From assembly GCA_046263195.1 (NCBI GenBank), contig JBHELG010000049.1:1-27519 (forward strand): a stretch of DNA of 27,519 nucleotides, written 5' to 3'. The stretch's first letter is position 1; every line of letters begins with the position of its first letter. Under the pieces are notes generated by a model. The model was not told the DNA's origin, did not search any database, and saw only the letters and a list, made by a program, of their open reading frames with translations. This document shows, piece after piece, positions 1 through 8,862 of this stretch. The DNA comes from JBHELG01 sp046263195. Lineage in GTDB: Bacteria > Actinomycetota > Nitriliruptoria > Nitriliruptorales > JAHWKO01. Both the position numbers and the translations under genes were made by a program.

Positions 1-554
1 ACTTCGACCTAGACGAGCTCAGATTCTGGATCCACGGCACGATCGAGCGACACGGCTGGGCGATCGTGGCCGTGGGATCCCCCTACGACCGGGACGCGCC
101 TTGGGCGTACACGATTGGGCTGTCCGCTGGCTACGACCACCCGGAGTTCGTGATCACGGGTGCGTTGGACTGCGGAGCCGTGTTCAACGAGCTCGCCGCC
201 GCCGTGACAGCCGGAAAACGCTTCTTGCCAGGTCTCCCCGACATCGAGGTGCTCGGCATCAGAGCCCGCATCGGTGAGGTACATCCCGACGAGTGGAGCA
301 GCGGCCGGTTGGCCGCCTGGGTGGACTACTACGGCGCTCTCGGCCCGCCTCGTCCCGAGCCGGCCGCGGTGCAGGTGATCTGGCCCGACGAGCAGGGCCG
401 CTTTCCAGGTGAACGGGGGTTCGACGAAGGCTGCCCGAGGATGGGCGAGTGTCAGCCCCTCCTCCACAGCGCCGGCGGTATGTCTTCGCCTTTCGGGTCG
501 CCACCGAGTGGATGTTCCACCAGACGCCACCGCCGCAGGCCCAGGAAGCGCTAG
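1..554 (+). CDS. DUF4262 domain protein, 5' end cut by window edge
   Basis: The reading frame is open from base 3 to a TAG at 552-554, so the start lies left of the window; the GTG at 66 is internal to the domain and is not taken as the start. Visible DUF4262 hallmarks are HGWAIVAVG, then PWAYTIGLSAGYDHPEFVITG, and near the end VIWPDEQGRFPGERGF followed by QPLL. The family is small, soluble and without an assigned biochemical role. The last 25 or so residues are rich in Arg, Ser and Pro and look like a non-conserved tail. The gene is convergent with aspS, with a single base between the two stop codons. Family membership is fairly sure; function is unknown. Confidence 0.8.
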   Translation, partial: FDLDELRFWIHGTIERHGWAIVAVGSPYDRDAPWAYTIGLSAGYDHPEFVITGALDCGAVFNELAAAVTAGKRFLPGLPDIEVLGIRARIGEVHPDEWSSGRLAAWVDYYGALGPPRPEPAAVQVIWPDEQGRFPGERGFDEGCPRMGECQPLLHSAGGMSSPFGSPPSGCSTRRHRRRPRKR

Positions 555-555
555 A

Positions 556-2364
556 TCATCCATCGGGCTGCGAAGGAGGAACGGCCTCCCGCTTGGGCCG
601 CTTCGCCAACCGCAGGCCCAACTCAGCCAACGAGATCTCATCGACCGGGGCAGGTGCATCGGTCATCGGACACCAACCCGACTGGGTCTTGGGGAACGCG
701 ATGACCTCCCGTATGGACGGCTGACCGGTCAGAAGCATCGCGACCCGGTCGAGCCCGAGTGCGATCCCACCGTGCGGCGGCACTCCGAAGGAGAGGCCAC
801 GCAGCAGGAAGCCGAACTTCTCGTCGGCCGTCTCGTCGTCGATGCCGAGAAAGCGCAACACCCGCCGCTGAAGAGCAGCGTCATGAATACGGATCGACCC
901 GCCGCCCAACTCGTATCCGTTCAAGACGACGTCGTAGGCGCGTGCCTTCGCCCGTGCTGGTGCGTCTTCGAAGCGCTCCTCCCCATCCCAGCTCGGTGCC
1001 GTGAACGGGTGGTGGGTGGGGCTCCAGCTGCCGTCCTCCGCCAGTTCGAACATTGGCGGTCGCATTATCCAGAGAAACTCCCAACCGCCCTCGTCGACGA
1101 GGCGGCGGTCCTTGGCGAGTGCGAGCCGTAGGGCCCCCATGAGCTCTCGGACCCAGGGGTCCGGCCCCGCTCCGAAGAAAAGCGCATCTCCGGGCTCCGC
1201 GTCGGTTGCTTCGATCGCGCCTTGCACCTCGGATGCGGAAAAATGTTTTGCCGCAGGCGACCGCAGCGACCCGTCGGGTTCGACGATCGCCCATACCAGC
1301 CCGCCCGCGCCGCGACGCTTGGCCCAGTCGATCCAGCGGTCGAAGTCGCTGCGGGAGAGTTCGGCGCCTCCCCCCACGGTGACGGCCACGACCGCGCCAC
1401 CGGCGGCGAGAGCACCACGAAAGACCCCGAACTCGGTTTGGGACAGAAGGTCGGAGAGATCGGTGAGTTCCATAGCGAAACGCAGATCAGGCTTGTCACT
1501 GCCGAACCGCCGCATCGCCTCGTCGTAAGCGACGCGCCTGAAGGGCCTGGTGATCTCCACCCCGGCCACCTCCCGCCAGACTTCTGCGAGCACCTCCTCG
1601 GTCAGCGCGAGCACGTCCTCCTCGTCACAGAACGACAACTCGACGTCGAGCTGAGTGAACTCGGGTTGCCGGTCGGCGCGGAGATCCTCATCCCGGAAGC
1701 AGCGCGCGATCTGGTAGTAGCGCTCGAGTCCGGCGACCTGGAGCAACTGCTTGAAAAGCTGGGGTGACTGTGGCAATGCATAAGACGAGCCTGGTTGGAG
1801 CCGCGAGGGGACGAGGAAGTCGCGGGCCCCTTCTGGAGTGGGGCGGGTGAGGAGAGGCGTCTCCACCTCCATGAAGCCGTTGCGCTCCATCACCTTTCGG
1901 ATCACCGCGTTCATCTTCGCCCGTTGCACGAGCACGGCGGCCATCCCGGGGCGGCGGAGATCGACGTAACGATGCTTGAGCCGAAGCGTCTCCTCGACGT
2001 CGATGTCGTCTTCGATGGGAAAGGGTGGCGTCTGCGAAGGGGCGAGCACCTCGAGCTCCGAGGCGTGGACCTCGACCTCCCCTGTGGCGAGTTGAGGGTT
2101 CTCCATGCCGTCGGGGCGCCGCCGGACGGTACCGGCGACCCGGACGACGTACTCGCTGCGAACCGAGTGGGCGTCTGGGACGCCTTCGGGATCGGCGACA
2201 ACCTGCACGATGCCACTGCGATCCCGCACGTCGATGAAGACGACCCCTCCGTGGTCTCGGCGGGTCGCCACCCAGCCGCCCAGAGTGACCTTCTCGTCGA
2301 CGTTGTCCACTCCGAGTAGGCCAGCAGCATGGGTGCGCATGGCTCCATGGGGAGAGAGGCTCAT
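556..2364 (-). CDS. aspS: Aspartyl-tRNA synthetase (bacterial type)
   Basis: Class II synthetase charging tRNA-Asp with aspartate in the cytoplasm. It is 602 aa, close to the usual 590-600. The N-terminal OB-fold anticodon domain (about 1-115) contains GGWVATRRDHGGVVFIDVRD. Class II motif 2 reads FRDEDLRADRQPEFTQLD. A GAD insert lies at about 290-420, and motif 3 is GIALGLDRVAMLL near the C terminus. The ATG at 2364 overlaps the hisS stop (ATGA), which favours this start over the family-typical MRTH start eight codons later. It is the last gene of the MBL-hisS-aspS run. Whether it also charges tRNA-Asn cannot be told here, because no gatCAB or asnS lies in the window. Confidence 0.97.
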   Translation of the reverse strand: MSLSPHGAMRTHAAGLLGVDNVDEKVTLGGWVATRRDHGGVVFIDVRDRSGIVQVVADPEGVPDAHSVRSEYVVRVAGTVRRRPDGMENPQLATGEVEVHASELEVLAPSQTPPFPIEDDIDVEETLRLKHRYVDLRRPGMAAVLVQRAKMNAVIRKVMERNGFMEVETPLLTRPTPEGARDFLVPSRLQPGSSYALPQSPQLFKQLLQVAGLERYYQIARCFRDEDLRADRQPEFTQLDVELSFCDEEDVLALTEEVLAEVWREVAGVEITRPFRRVAYDEAMRRFGSDKPDLRFAMELTDLSDLLSQTEFGVFRGALAAGGAVVAVTVGGGAELSRSDFDRWIDWAKRRGAGGLVWAIVEPDGSLRSPAAKHFSASEVQGAIEATDAEPGDALFFGAGPDPWVRELMGALRLALAKDRRLVDEGGWEFLWIMRPPMFELAEDGSWSPTHHPFTAPSWDGEERFEDAPARAKARAYDVVLNGYELGGGSIRIHDAALQRRVLRFLGIDDETADEKFGFLLRGLSFGVPPHGGIALGLDRVAMLLTGQPSIREVIAFPKTQSGWCPMTDAPAPVDEISLAELGLRLAKRPKREAVPPSQPDG

Positions 2365-3683
2365 GGATTCTCCTGGTTGTGCTGCAGGAGCATGTGCAGG
2401 TGCCGCCCCAGATCGTCGAGCGGTACTGCCACCTGCTCACCACTCTGGAGGTCTCTTATCGAGGCGGTGCCGGCCTCTTGTTCCTCCCTGCCGCGTATGA
2501 CGCAGTAGCGGATGCCGCGCCGGTCGGCATAGCGCAGTTGCTTCCCCAGCCGTCCGTTGCCGACGTAGAGGTCGACGTTGAGCCCCTCGGCGCGCAGACG
2601 GGTCGCGATACCGATCGCATCGACGCGTGCGCCCTCGTCGAGGATGGTGACGAGCACATCGGGCCCCGCCACCGCGGCTTCCGCCCCCGCGAGGAGGAGC
2701 AGGACACGCTCCAGCCCGAGCGAGCCGCCACAGGCGGGGATGTCACGGTTCGAGAACATGCCGACGAGGTTGTCGTAGCGGCCACCGGAGGCGATGCTGC
2801 TGCCCAACCCCGTGGCGAGGACCTCGAAGATGGGGCCCGTGTAATAGCTCAGCCCTCGCGCGAGGAGAGGTGCCAGGCGTAGCTCGCCCGCCTCCAGGTG
2901 ATGGTCGACGAGCGCCGCCACCTCGTCGACCTGGGCGAGTCCGGCGCGGCCATCCTCGCTCGTCTCGAGCAGGCGACGGACCCGTTCTTCGGACTCGTCG
3001 CTGGCCAGGTCCTCCCCGATCGCGTCCGCCGTGTGGGCTGGAACGCCCCGCTCGCGCAGCTCCTCGACGACCCCCTCGACCCCGATCTTGTCGAGCTTGT
3101 CGAGGGCCGTGAGCGTGGTCTCCTCCAGCTGGGAAGGGACTCCGTACGCCTCCACGAGACCTCGCAGGGACGCTCGGGAGTTGAGGAGCACGGTGAAGTC
3201 GCTCAGCCCCAGGGCCGCGAGAGCGCCGGTGACCGCCAGGATGACCTCGGCGTCGGCGACCGAAGAGGAGCTGCCGACGACGTCGACATCGCACTGTGTG
3301 AACTCCCGGTAGCGGCCTCTGCCCGGTCGGTCAGCACGCCAGACCGGCGCGATGTGAAAGCGCTTGTACGGCTGGCCGATCTGGTCCGAGTACTGGGCCA
3401 CGACACGTGCCAGGGGGACCGTCAGGTCGTAGCGGAGCGCGAGGTCCGCCTCGCCGGTCTCCTCGTGTTCCCCTCTGCGGAGAATCTTGAAGATGAGCTT
3501 GTCGCCCTCCTCGCCGTACTTGCCGAGCAGGACCTCCAGCCGCTCGAAGGCCGGCGTGTCGAGCGGCTCGAATCCGAAGCGCTCGAACACGATCCGCACG
3601 GTCTCGAAGGCGCGCCGCCGACGCTCGACTTCAGCAGCCAAAAAATCTCGGGCGCCCGACGGTGGAGTGGAGTCGATGGTCAC
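2361..3683 (-). CDS. hisS: Histidyl-tRNA synthetase
   Basis: Class II synthetase for tRNA-His, 440 aa, in the family range. The N terminus has the family-typical GARDFLAAE. Motif 2 is FHIAPVWRADRPGRGRYREF. The histidine-specific motifs are GLSYYTGPIFE and SGGRYDNLVGMF, followed by motif 3 GLERVLLLL. The C-terminal anticodon-binding domain spans about 340-430. The start is a GTG whose last bases overlap the stop of the upstream MBL hydrolase (GTGA), and its own TGA overlaps the aspS ATG, so the three genes are probably one translationally coupled unit. hisS next to aspS is a common bacterial arrangement. Confidence 0.97.
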   Translation of the reverse strand: MTIDSTPPSGARDFLAAEVERRRRAFETVRIVFERFGFEPLDTPAFERLEVLLGKYGEEGDKLIFKILRRGEHEETGEADLALRYDLTVPLARVVAQYSDQIGQPYKRFHIAPVWRADRPGRGRYREFTQCDVDVVGSSSSVADAEVILAVTGALAALGLSDFTVLLNSRASLRGLVEAYGVPSQLEETTLTALDKLDKIGVEGVVEELRERGVPAHTADAIGEDLASDESEERVRRLLETSEDGRAGLAQVDEVAALVDHHLEAGELRLAPLLARGLSYYTGPIFEVLATGLGSSIASGGRYDNLVGMFSNRDIPACGGSLGLERVLLLLAGAEAAVAGPDVLVTILDEGARVDAIGIATRLRAEGLNVDLYVGNGRLGKQLRYADRRGIRYCVIRGREEQEAGTASIRDLQSGEQVAVPLDDLGRHLHMLLQHNQENP

Positions 3684-4441
3684 AACCCGTGCCGCCGGCT
3701 GGTCCTCAGTCGGGTGACGAACGGGTTGGCTCTTCGCTCCCGGCCAACCGAAGTGGCCCTCATATGTCCGGGGAGCACGAGTACGTCGTCTTCGAGCGGC
3801 AGGACCGTGCGGACGATCGACTCCAGCAGGGCCTCGGTGGACCCCCGCGGAAAGTCGGTGCGCCCGACCGAATCCCGGAACAGCAGGTCACCCGACAGCA
3901 GCGCTTCCCGGAGGTCGGCCGGCAGGTCGGAGGCCTGCACGTCGGGTGCGAGCAGCAACTCGGCGTCTTCCAGGCCCCGGGCGAGGAAGGTCGTGTGCCC
4001 GGGGGTATGCCCGGGGGTATGACAAGCCTCGAATTCGATGCCGTCGTAGCTGAGCCGCTGGCCGTCCTCGAGATCCTCCAGCAGGCCCGTTGGGGCGTCC
4101 CAGGGCCCGCCGAGAAGCCACTCGAGCGAACCGGGCGGAACGGAACCGAAACCGCTCATGGGGTCGCTCCACAGCCAGCGGTCGTCGGGGTGGAGGAAGA
4201 CGGGAACATCGAGCCTGCGGCCCAACTCGGGAGCAGCCCAGAGGTGATCGAGGTGGCCATGGGTGAGCAGGATGGCCGCGCAGGCGACACCCTCGCGTTC
4301 GAGTGCGTCCGGCACGGACTCGGCGCCGTCCTCACCCGGATCGATGACCACGGCGGTGCCCGCCGCGCGATCGCCGATGACGTAGCAGTTGGTCTGCCAG
4401 CGACCGAGGGGAAAACCGAGGACGAAACGGTCGCTGACCAC
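3680..4441 (-). CDS. MBL-fold hydrolase, glyoxalase II-like
   Basis: Metallo-beta-lactamase fold hydrolase of 253 aa. The binuclear metal motif THGHLDH is at residues 60-66. A HTPGHTPGH segment supplies a further metal His, LLFRDSVGRTDFP contains the bridging-Asp region, and VLPGH near the end gives the last His. The layout fits the glyoxalase II / hydroxyacylglutathione hydrolase-like group, which acts on thioesters, but actinobacteria generally lack glutathione, so the true substrate is open. The GTG start at 4441 has GAGGAG five bases upstream. The M. tuberculosis genome has a similar gene between rel and hisS (Rv2581c, from memory). The stop overlaps the hisS start by four bases. Confidence 0.85.
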   Translation of the reverse strand: MVSDRFVLGFPLGRWQTNCYVIGDRAAGTAVVIDPGEDGAESVPDALEREGVACAAILLTHGHLDHLWAAPELGRRLDVPVFLHPDDRWLWSDPMSGFGSVPPGSLEWLLGGPWDAPTGLLEDLEDGQRLSYDGIEFEACHTPGHTPGHTTFLARGLEDAELLLAPDVQASDLPADLREALLSGDLLFRDSVGRTDFPRGSTEALLESIVRTVLPLEDDVLVLPGHMRATSVGRERRANPFVTRLRTSRRHGL

Positions 4442-4518
4442 CAGAGCTCCTCATCGTGGAACATGTCCCACCGGCGGTCTTGGGCAAGCCGAAACCGCCC
4501 TCCCACACGAATGGCCCG

Positions 4519-4524
4519 AGGGTA
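4519..4524 (-). promoter_or_regulatory. Candidate -10 element for MBL-hisS-aspS
   Basis: TACCCT on the minus strand fits the TAnnnT form of an actinobacterial -10 box. It lies in the 115-base gap between the relA stop and the MBL hydrolase start, 77 bases before that GTG. No clear -35 was found. The same hexamer sits before ruvC, pdxS and thrS. This is pattern evidence only. Confidence 0.3.
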
Positions 4525-4556
4525 GCGACGCACGACCGGATCGGCCGCCTGCCAGA

Positions 4557-6977
4557 TCAGCGCGCCGCCGCCGCCTTGGCGCCATCCACGGCCCGTCGCC
4601 GCTGGGGAACGAGCCGGTAGGCCTCGTACACCCCTTCGACACGCTTGACGGACCGGAGGATGTAGCGCAGATGGGCGGGGTCCGCGAGTTCGAAGGAGAA
4701 GCGAAGCACGGCGACCCTGTCACGGCGGGTGGTCACTTGGGCGCTCAGGATGTTGATATGGAGGTCACCGAGCACCGCGGTGATGTCACGCAGGAGGTGC
4801 TTGCGGTCGATGGCCTCGACCTGGATCGACACGAGGAAGGTTGCCGCGGCGTGTGCGTTCCATCCGACCGGCACGAGACGGTCGGCCTGGCTCGTGATGA
4901 GATCGTCGACGTTGGGACAGTCACGACGATGCACGGTCACGCCCCGACCGCGAGTGACGAAGCCGAGAATCTCGTCGCCCGGCACCGGGGTGCAGCAGCG
5001 TGCGAGCTTCGTCAGCAGTCCGTCGGCGCCCTCCACGATGACGCCGTCGCTCGCCGTGGACTGCACGCGAACAGGTGCCTCGTCGAGTTCCACCTCCTCG
5101 TCTCCGCCGCCCATGCGGCTCGCGAGGTGGTTGACGACGGTTCCGGCGGCCAGGTGGCCCTCTCCCACCGCGTGGAACAGCGCCTCGACATCCTTGTACG
5201 ACAGGTCCGCGGCGACCGCGGCGAGGTGACCCACGCTCGCCAGCTGTGCGTAGGACAGCCCCTTCTTGCGCAGGGACCGCACGATCCCCTCTCGTCCACG
5301 CTCGATCGCGTCCTCCCGCCGCTCACGGTTGAAGTACGCGCGAACCTTGCTCTTCGCTCGGGGCGAGACGGCGACCTGCAGCCAGTCTCGGGAAGGGCCA
5401 GCGTCCTCGGCCTTCGAGGTGAGGACCTCGACCACCTCCCCGTTCTGCAGGTGGTAGTCGAGCGGGACGAGACGGCCGTTCACGCGGGCCCCTATGCAGC
5501 GATGGCCCACTTCGGTGTGCACCGCATAGGCGAAGTCGATCGGGGTGGCGCCCGCCGGCAGCGCCTTCACATCCCCCGCCGGAGTGAACACGAAAACCTC
5601 GTCGGCGTAGAGGTCGATCTTCAGCCCGTCGAGGTAGTCGGACGGCTCGCGGATGTCGTGCTGCCACTCGAGCATCTGGCGCAGCCACTGCAGCTCGCCC
5701 TGGTCGGTGCGGGCAGCCTCCTTGTACTTCCAGTGCGCGGCCACTCCGTACTCGGCGGTGCGATGCATCGCTTTCGTACGGATCTGGATCTCGAGCGGGC
5801 GACCCTTTGGCCCGATGACCGTCGTGTGCAGCGACTGGTAGAGGTTGAACTTCGGCATCGCGACGAGATCCTTGAACCGTCCCGGGATGGGGCGCCAGGT
5901 GGCGTGGATCTGGCCGAGGACGGCGTAGCAGTCGCGTACTGAGTTCACCACGACCCGGATCCCGACGAGGTCGTAGATCTCGTCGAACTCCTTGCCGCGC
6001 AGCACCATCTTCTCGTAGATCGAGTAGTAGTGCTTCGGGCGCCCCGTGACTTCGCCCTTCACCTTCAGTTCGCGCAGCTTGTCGCGCACCTCGGCGATGA
6101 CCTCGTCGAGGTAGGCCTCGCGTTCAGGTGCCCTCTCACGCACCATCGCCACGATCTCGTCGTAACGCTTCGGGTGGAGCGTCGCGAAGGAGAGGTCTTC
6201 GAGCGCGAGCTTGAACTGCTGCATGCCGAGGCGGTGGGCCAGCGGCGCGTAGATGTCGAGCGTCTCCTGGCCGATTCGCTTCTGCTTCTCGCGCGGCAGT
6301 GCCCCGATGGTCTCCATGTTGTGCAGGCGATCGGCGAGCTTGATGAGCAGAACCCGGATGTCGCTCGCCATCGCGAGGATCATCTTGCGCAGGGTGTCGG
6401 CCTGCTGACGCTCCTTCGAGTCCACCTGCAGCCGGTCCAGTTTCGTCACCCCGTCGACAAGCTGCGCGACCTCGTCACCGAATTCCAGGCGGAGGTGATG
6501 CAGCGAAGCCGGGGTGTCCTCGACGACGTCGTGGAGCAGCGCCGCGACGATGGTGGCGGTGTCGAGACCGAGCTCGGCGAGCTTCGTCGCGACCGCTACC
6601 GGATGGGTGATGTACGCCTCGCCCGAGCGGCGACTCTGCCCCGCATGCGCCGCCTCCGCATACTCGTAGGCCCGCACAACCTCGCGGACGTCAACCTTGG
6701 GGCTGGACTCGCGGATGCGGGCGACCAGACCCGCGACCTCATGGGGGATGAGCTCCCGGCTCGGTAGCGGCAGACGGGCGAGCACACCCTTCACCCCGCT
6801 GGGCCGAGGCTTGGCTTCGGGAACACGGGCGCGAGGGGGAGCATGGGCCGAAGCAGCGGACCCGTCGGAATCGCCCGCACGGCCCTGTCCGTCCTGAGTC
6901 AGATCCTGAGCCGCTCGCGGGATCTCGGGGGCAGCGGCCGCGTCCGCCTCCGCTGAGCCTGCCCCGCGAGGTGCCAC
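4557..6977 (-). CDS. relA: Bifunctional (p)ppGpp synthetase/hydrolase, long RSH family
   Basis: Long RelA/SpoT homologue that makes and degrades the alarmone (p)ppGpp. Domains of the 806-aa product: HD hydrolase with H at about 125, HD at 149-150 and KLADRLHNM at 213-221, so hydrolase residues are present; synthetase at about 312-420 with RFKDLVAMPKFNLYQSLHT and EIQIRT; TGS at about 455-520; a Cys-Cys zinc-finger-like segment at 661-662; and a C-terminal ACT domain. A longer frame opens at ATG 7061, but that ATG lies in a hairpin and lacks a Shine-Dalgarno. The GTG at 6977 has GAAGGAG five bases upstream and is preferred. The first ~60 residues are low-complexity. It follows apt, as in mycobacteria. 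Confidence 0.95.
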   Translation of the reverse strand: MAPRGAGSAEADAAAAPEIPRAAQDLTQDGQGRAGDSDGSAASAHAPPRARVPEAKPRPSGVKGVLARLPLPSRELIPHEVAGLVARIRESSPKVDVREVVRAYEYAEAAHAGQSRRSGEAYITHPVAVATKLAELGLDTATIVAALLHDVVEDTPASLHHLRLEFGDEVAQLVDGVTKLDRLQVDSKERQQADTLRKMILAMASDIRVLLIKLADRLHNMETIGALPREKQKRIGQETLDIYAPLAHRLGMQQFKLALEDLSFATLHPKRYDEIVAMVRERAPEREAYLDEVIAEVRDKLRELKVKGEVTGRPKHYYSIYEKMVLRGKEFDEIYDLVGIRVVVNSVRDCYAVLGQIHATWRPIPGRFKDLVAMPKFNLYQSLHTTVIGPKGRPLEIQIRTKAMHRTAEYGVAAHWKYKEAARTDQGELQWLRQMLEWQHDIREPSDYLDGLKIDLYADEVFVFTPAGDVKALPAGATPIDFAYAVHTEVGHRCIGARVNGRLVPLDYHLQNGEVVEVLTSKAEDAGPSRDWLQVAVSPRAKSKVRAYFNRERREDAIERGREGIVRSLRKKGLSYAQLASVGHLAAVAADLSYKDVEALFHAVGEGHLAAGTVVNHLASRMGGGDEEVELDEAPVRVQSTASDGVIVEGADGLLTKLARCCTPVPGDEILGFVTRGRGVTVHRRDCPNVDDLITSQADRLVPVGWNAHAAATFLVSIQVEAIDRKHLLRDITAVLGDLHINILSAQVTTRRDRVAVLRFSFELADPAHLRYILRSVKRVEGVYEAYRLVPQRRRAVDGAKAAAAR

Positions 6978-7052
6978 GCACGCTCCTTCACTCGTCAGGG
7001 CGGGAAGCCGGAGGAGCGGTCTCGGCTGTCCAAGACCGCGACGGGCGCCGGG

Positions 7053-7069
7053 CCCTGTCATGCACAGGG
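7053..7069 (-). other. Small hairpin in the apt-relA gap
   Basis: CCCTGT and ACAGGG form a perfect 6-bp stem with a 5-base loop, in the 103-base gap between the apt stop and the preferred relA start. No T-run follows on the minus strand, so it is not a classical terminator. It covers the alternative upstream ATG of relA. It may be an mRNA processing or attenuation element, or chance. Confidence 0.3.
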
Positions 7070-7080
7070 TAACGGGAGCA

Positions 7081-7680
7081 TCAGTAGGTGAGTAGGCTCA
7101 CCCACTCATAGTCAGCGATGTTGTCACCACCGTGCAAGAACGTGAGCTCGATGAGGAACGCCAAGCCGGCTACCTCCCCGCCGACCTCCGTGACCAGCCG
7201 GGCCGCCGCCCGTGCCGTTCCGCCCGTCGCCAGCACGTCGTCGACGATGAGGACGCGTTCGCCGGCGTGGATCGCGTCCTCGTGAACCTCGAGGATCTCC
7301 CGGCCGTACTCGAGGTCGTAGCTCACCGAGCGGGTCGGCCCCGGGAGCTTCCCGCTCTTGCGTAGCGGCACGAAGCCGGCGCCGAAGTGGTAGGCCACTG
7401 GTGCCGCGAGGATGAACCCGCGCGCCTCGATGCCCACAACCTTGTCGATGTTCCCGCGTCCGAACGCCATGACCATCGCGTCCACGACCGTCGAGAAGGC
7501 GACGTGGTTACCGAGCAGCGGAGTGACGTCTTTGAAAGCCACGCCGGGCCGCGGGAAGTCGGGAATCTCGCGAACAAGGGTGCTGAGTGTTTCCGTGTCG
7601 ATCCTGAGAACCGGCCGGGCGCCGGCCGTAGGCCGGCGGGCAGGGCGGGTGGTCTTGTCGAGACTGCTCCCGCTCGTCAC
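7081..7680 (-). CDS. apt: Adenine phosphoribosyltransferase
   Basis: Purine salvage enzyme converting adenine and PRPP to AMP. It is 199 aa, about 20-25 longer than most bacterial Apt because of a basic N-terminal extension before the conserved IPDFPRPGVAFKDVTPLL. The PRPP-binding loop VLIVDDVLATGGTA is at residues 143-156, and GIEARGFILAAPVAY carries the family signature. The GTG start overlaps the secF stop (GTGA), which supports the long form. It lies between secF and relA, the same order as in mycobacteria; AMP and GMP salvage next to the alarmone enzyme is a recurrent actinobacterial pairing. Confidence 0.96.
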   Translation of the reverse strand: MTSGSSLDKTTRPARRPTAGARPVLRIDTETLSTLVREIPDFPRPGVAFKDVTPLLGNHVAFSTVVDAMVMAFGRGNIDKVVGIEARGFILAAPVAYHFGAGFVPLRKSGKLPGPTRSVSYDLEYGREILEVHEDAIHAGERVLIVDDVLATGGTARAAARLVTEVGGEVAGLAFLIELTFLHGGDNIADYEWVSLLTY

Positions 7681-8810
7681 CGCCGCTTGCTCCTCGGTTT
7701 GCGGCCGGGACCACGAACGTAGCCGCGAGGCTCCAGTCCCGACCGCCCTGCCATCCGCTCGACTGACCCGGCCGCGGTGGGAGCCTCTTCATCGCTCCCG
7801 CCGCTCTGATCGCTGCCCGAGGGCGGAACCGCCGGTACCGGGACTGCTTGTGCGAACTGCTCGTCGGGGGTGGCGCGCCGCTCCGCCTTGCGCGCGAGGG
7901 CCATCATCTGGGGCTCGCGTTCCCGCCATATGGCGAGGAACGGGCCGGCGAGGAAGAGCGAGGAGTAGACGCCGCTGAGCATGCCGACGAGCAGCGCGAC
8001 TGCCAGGTCCTCGAGAGTGGTCGCCCCGAGCACCCTCGAGCCGATGACGAGCAGGGCGAGGACCGGCAGCCCGGCCATGGCCGAGGTGTTGACCGAGCGC
8101 CAGAACACCTCGTTCATGGAGGTGTTGACCGCCTCCGAGTAGGTCCGTCGCCCCGCGGTGCCGAGTTTCCCGCTCGTCTCGTGGATCCGGTCGAAGACGA
8201 CGACCGTGTCGTAGAGGGAGTACCCGAGGACGGTGAGGAAGGCGATGACGGTCTCCGGGCTGACTTTGAAGCCGAAGACCGAGTACACGCCCGACGTCAG
8301 GATGATGTCGTGGGCGAGCGCAAGCAGCGCGGCCACCGACATCTTGAACTCGAGCCGCACGCTGATGTAAGCGACGACGGCGATGAGAAAGACCACGAGG
8401 GCCTGAACCATCTTCTGCGAGATGCGGGCGCCCCAGGTCGGACCGACGAAGCTCACCTCGACGTTGGTCGCGTTCGCCGTCGAGCGCAGACTTTGGGCAA
8501 CTGCCGTCTCCACCTCCGAACCGGGCGGGATCGCCGCCGTCTGCACGATCGCGCCCGTGACCTGTCCGCCCTCCTCGACGATCTGTGCCTGCACGTCACT
8601 GGCGCCGGCCTGCTCCGCCACGCTCTCGAGTTCCTCGTCTGTCACCGGTGCGGCGATACCGCTGACCGTGAACGACGATCCCCCGACGAACTCGATGGAG
8701 AGGTTGAGCTGACGGGTGACGAGGGAGGCGGCGGACACGAGGATGAGGATGCCCGAGATCACCCACCACACGTGGCGGCGGCCGACAAAGTCGAAATTCG
8801 GCGCCCTCAT
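7677..8810 (-). CDS. secF: Protein translocase subunit SecF
   Basis: Membrane subunit of the SecDF complex, which uses the proton motive force to help pull exported proteins through SecYEG. The product is 377 aa with a first membrane span at about 13-30, a periplasmic-type domain beginning SIEFVGGSSFTV, then five further spans from about 145 to 300 including the conserved YDTVVVFDRI segment. The last ~75 residues are a hydrophilic tail rich in Pro, Ser and Asp that ends in basic residues and is unlikely to be conserved. The frame is open to 8909, but the ATG at 8810 with GGAGG seven bases upstream and the MRAPNFDFVG opening is clearly the start. It follows secD by 52 bases. Confidence 0.95.
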   Translation of the reverse strand: MRAPNFDFVGRRHVWWVISGILILVSAASLVTRQLNLSIEFVGGSSFTVSGIAAPVTDEELESVAEQAGASDVQAQIVEEGGQVTGAIVQTAAIPPGSEVETAVAQSLRSTANATNVEVSFVGPTWGARISQKMVQALVVFLIAVVAYISVRLEFKMSVAALLALAHDIILTSGVYSVFGFKVSPETVIAFLTVLGYSLYDTVVVFDRIHETSGKLGTAGRRTYSEAVNTSMNEVFWRSVNTSAMAGLPVLALLVIGSRVLGATTLEDLAVALLVGMLSGVYSSLFLAGPFLAIWREREPQMMALARKAERRATPDEQFAQAVPVPAVPPSGSDQSGGSDEEAPTAAGSVERMAGRSGLEPRGYVRGPGRKPRSKRR

Positions 8811-8862
8811 GGACAAGCCTCCGCGGCTAGTTCGAGCAACGATCCGCGTCCCCTTCGACCCC

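Noticed and set aside
411..422. GAAC-n4-GTTC string resembling an SOS box
   Set aside because: It lies inside the DUF4262 coding sequence, the centre is GGGG rather than the palindromic RNRY, and no gene start follows.
3996..4019. Perfect 12-bp tandem repeat in the MBL hydrolase gene
   Set aside because: It encodes HTPGHTPGH, which is the normal conserved sequence of the family, so the repeat reflects protein constraint rather than a mobile or regulatory element.
4389..5942. 517-codon open frame on the plus strand opposite relA
   Set aside because: It is the antisense shadow of a very clear RSH gene; high GC keeps stop codons rare. Its translation shows no recognisable domain.
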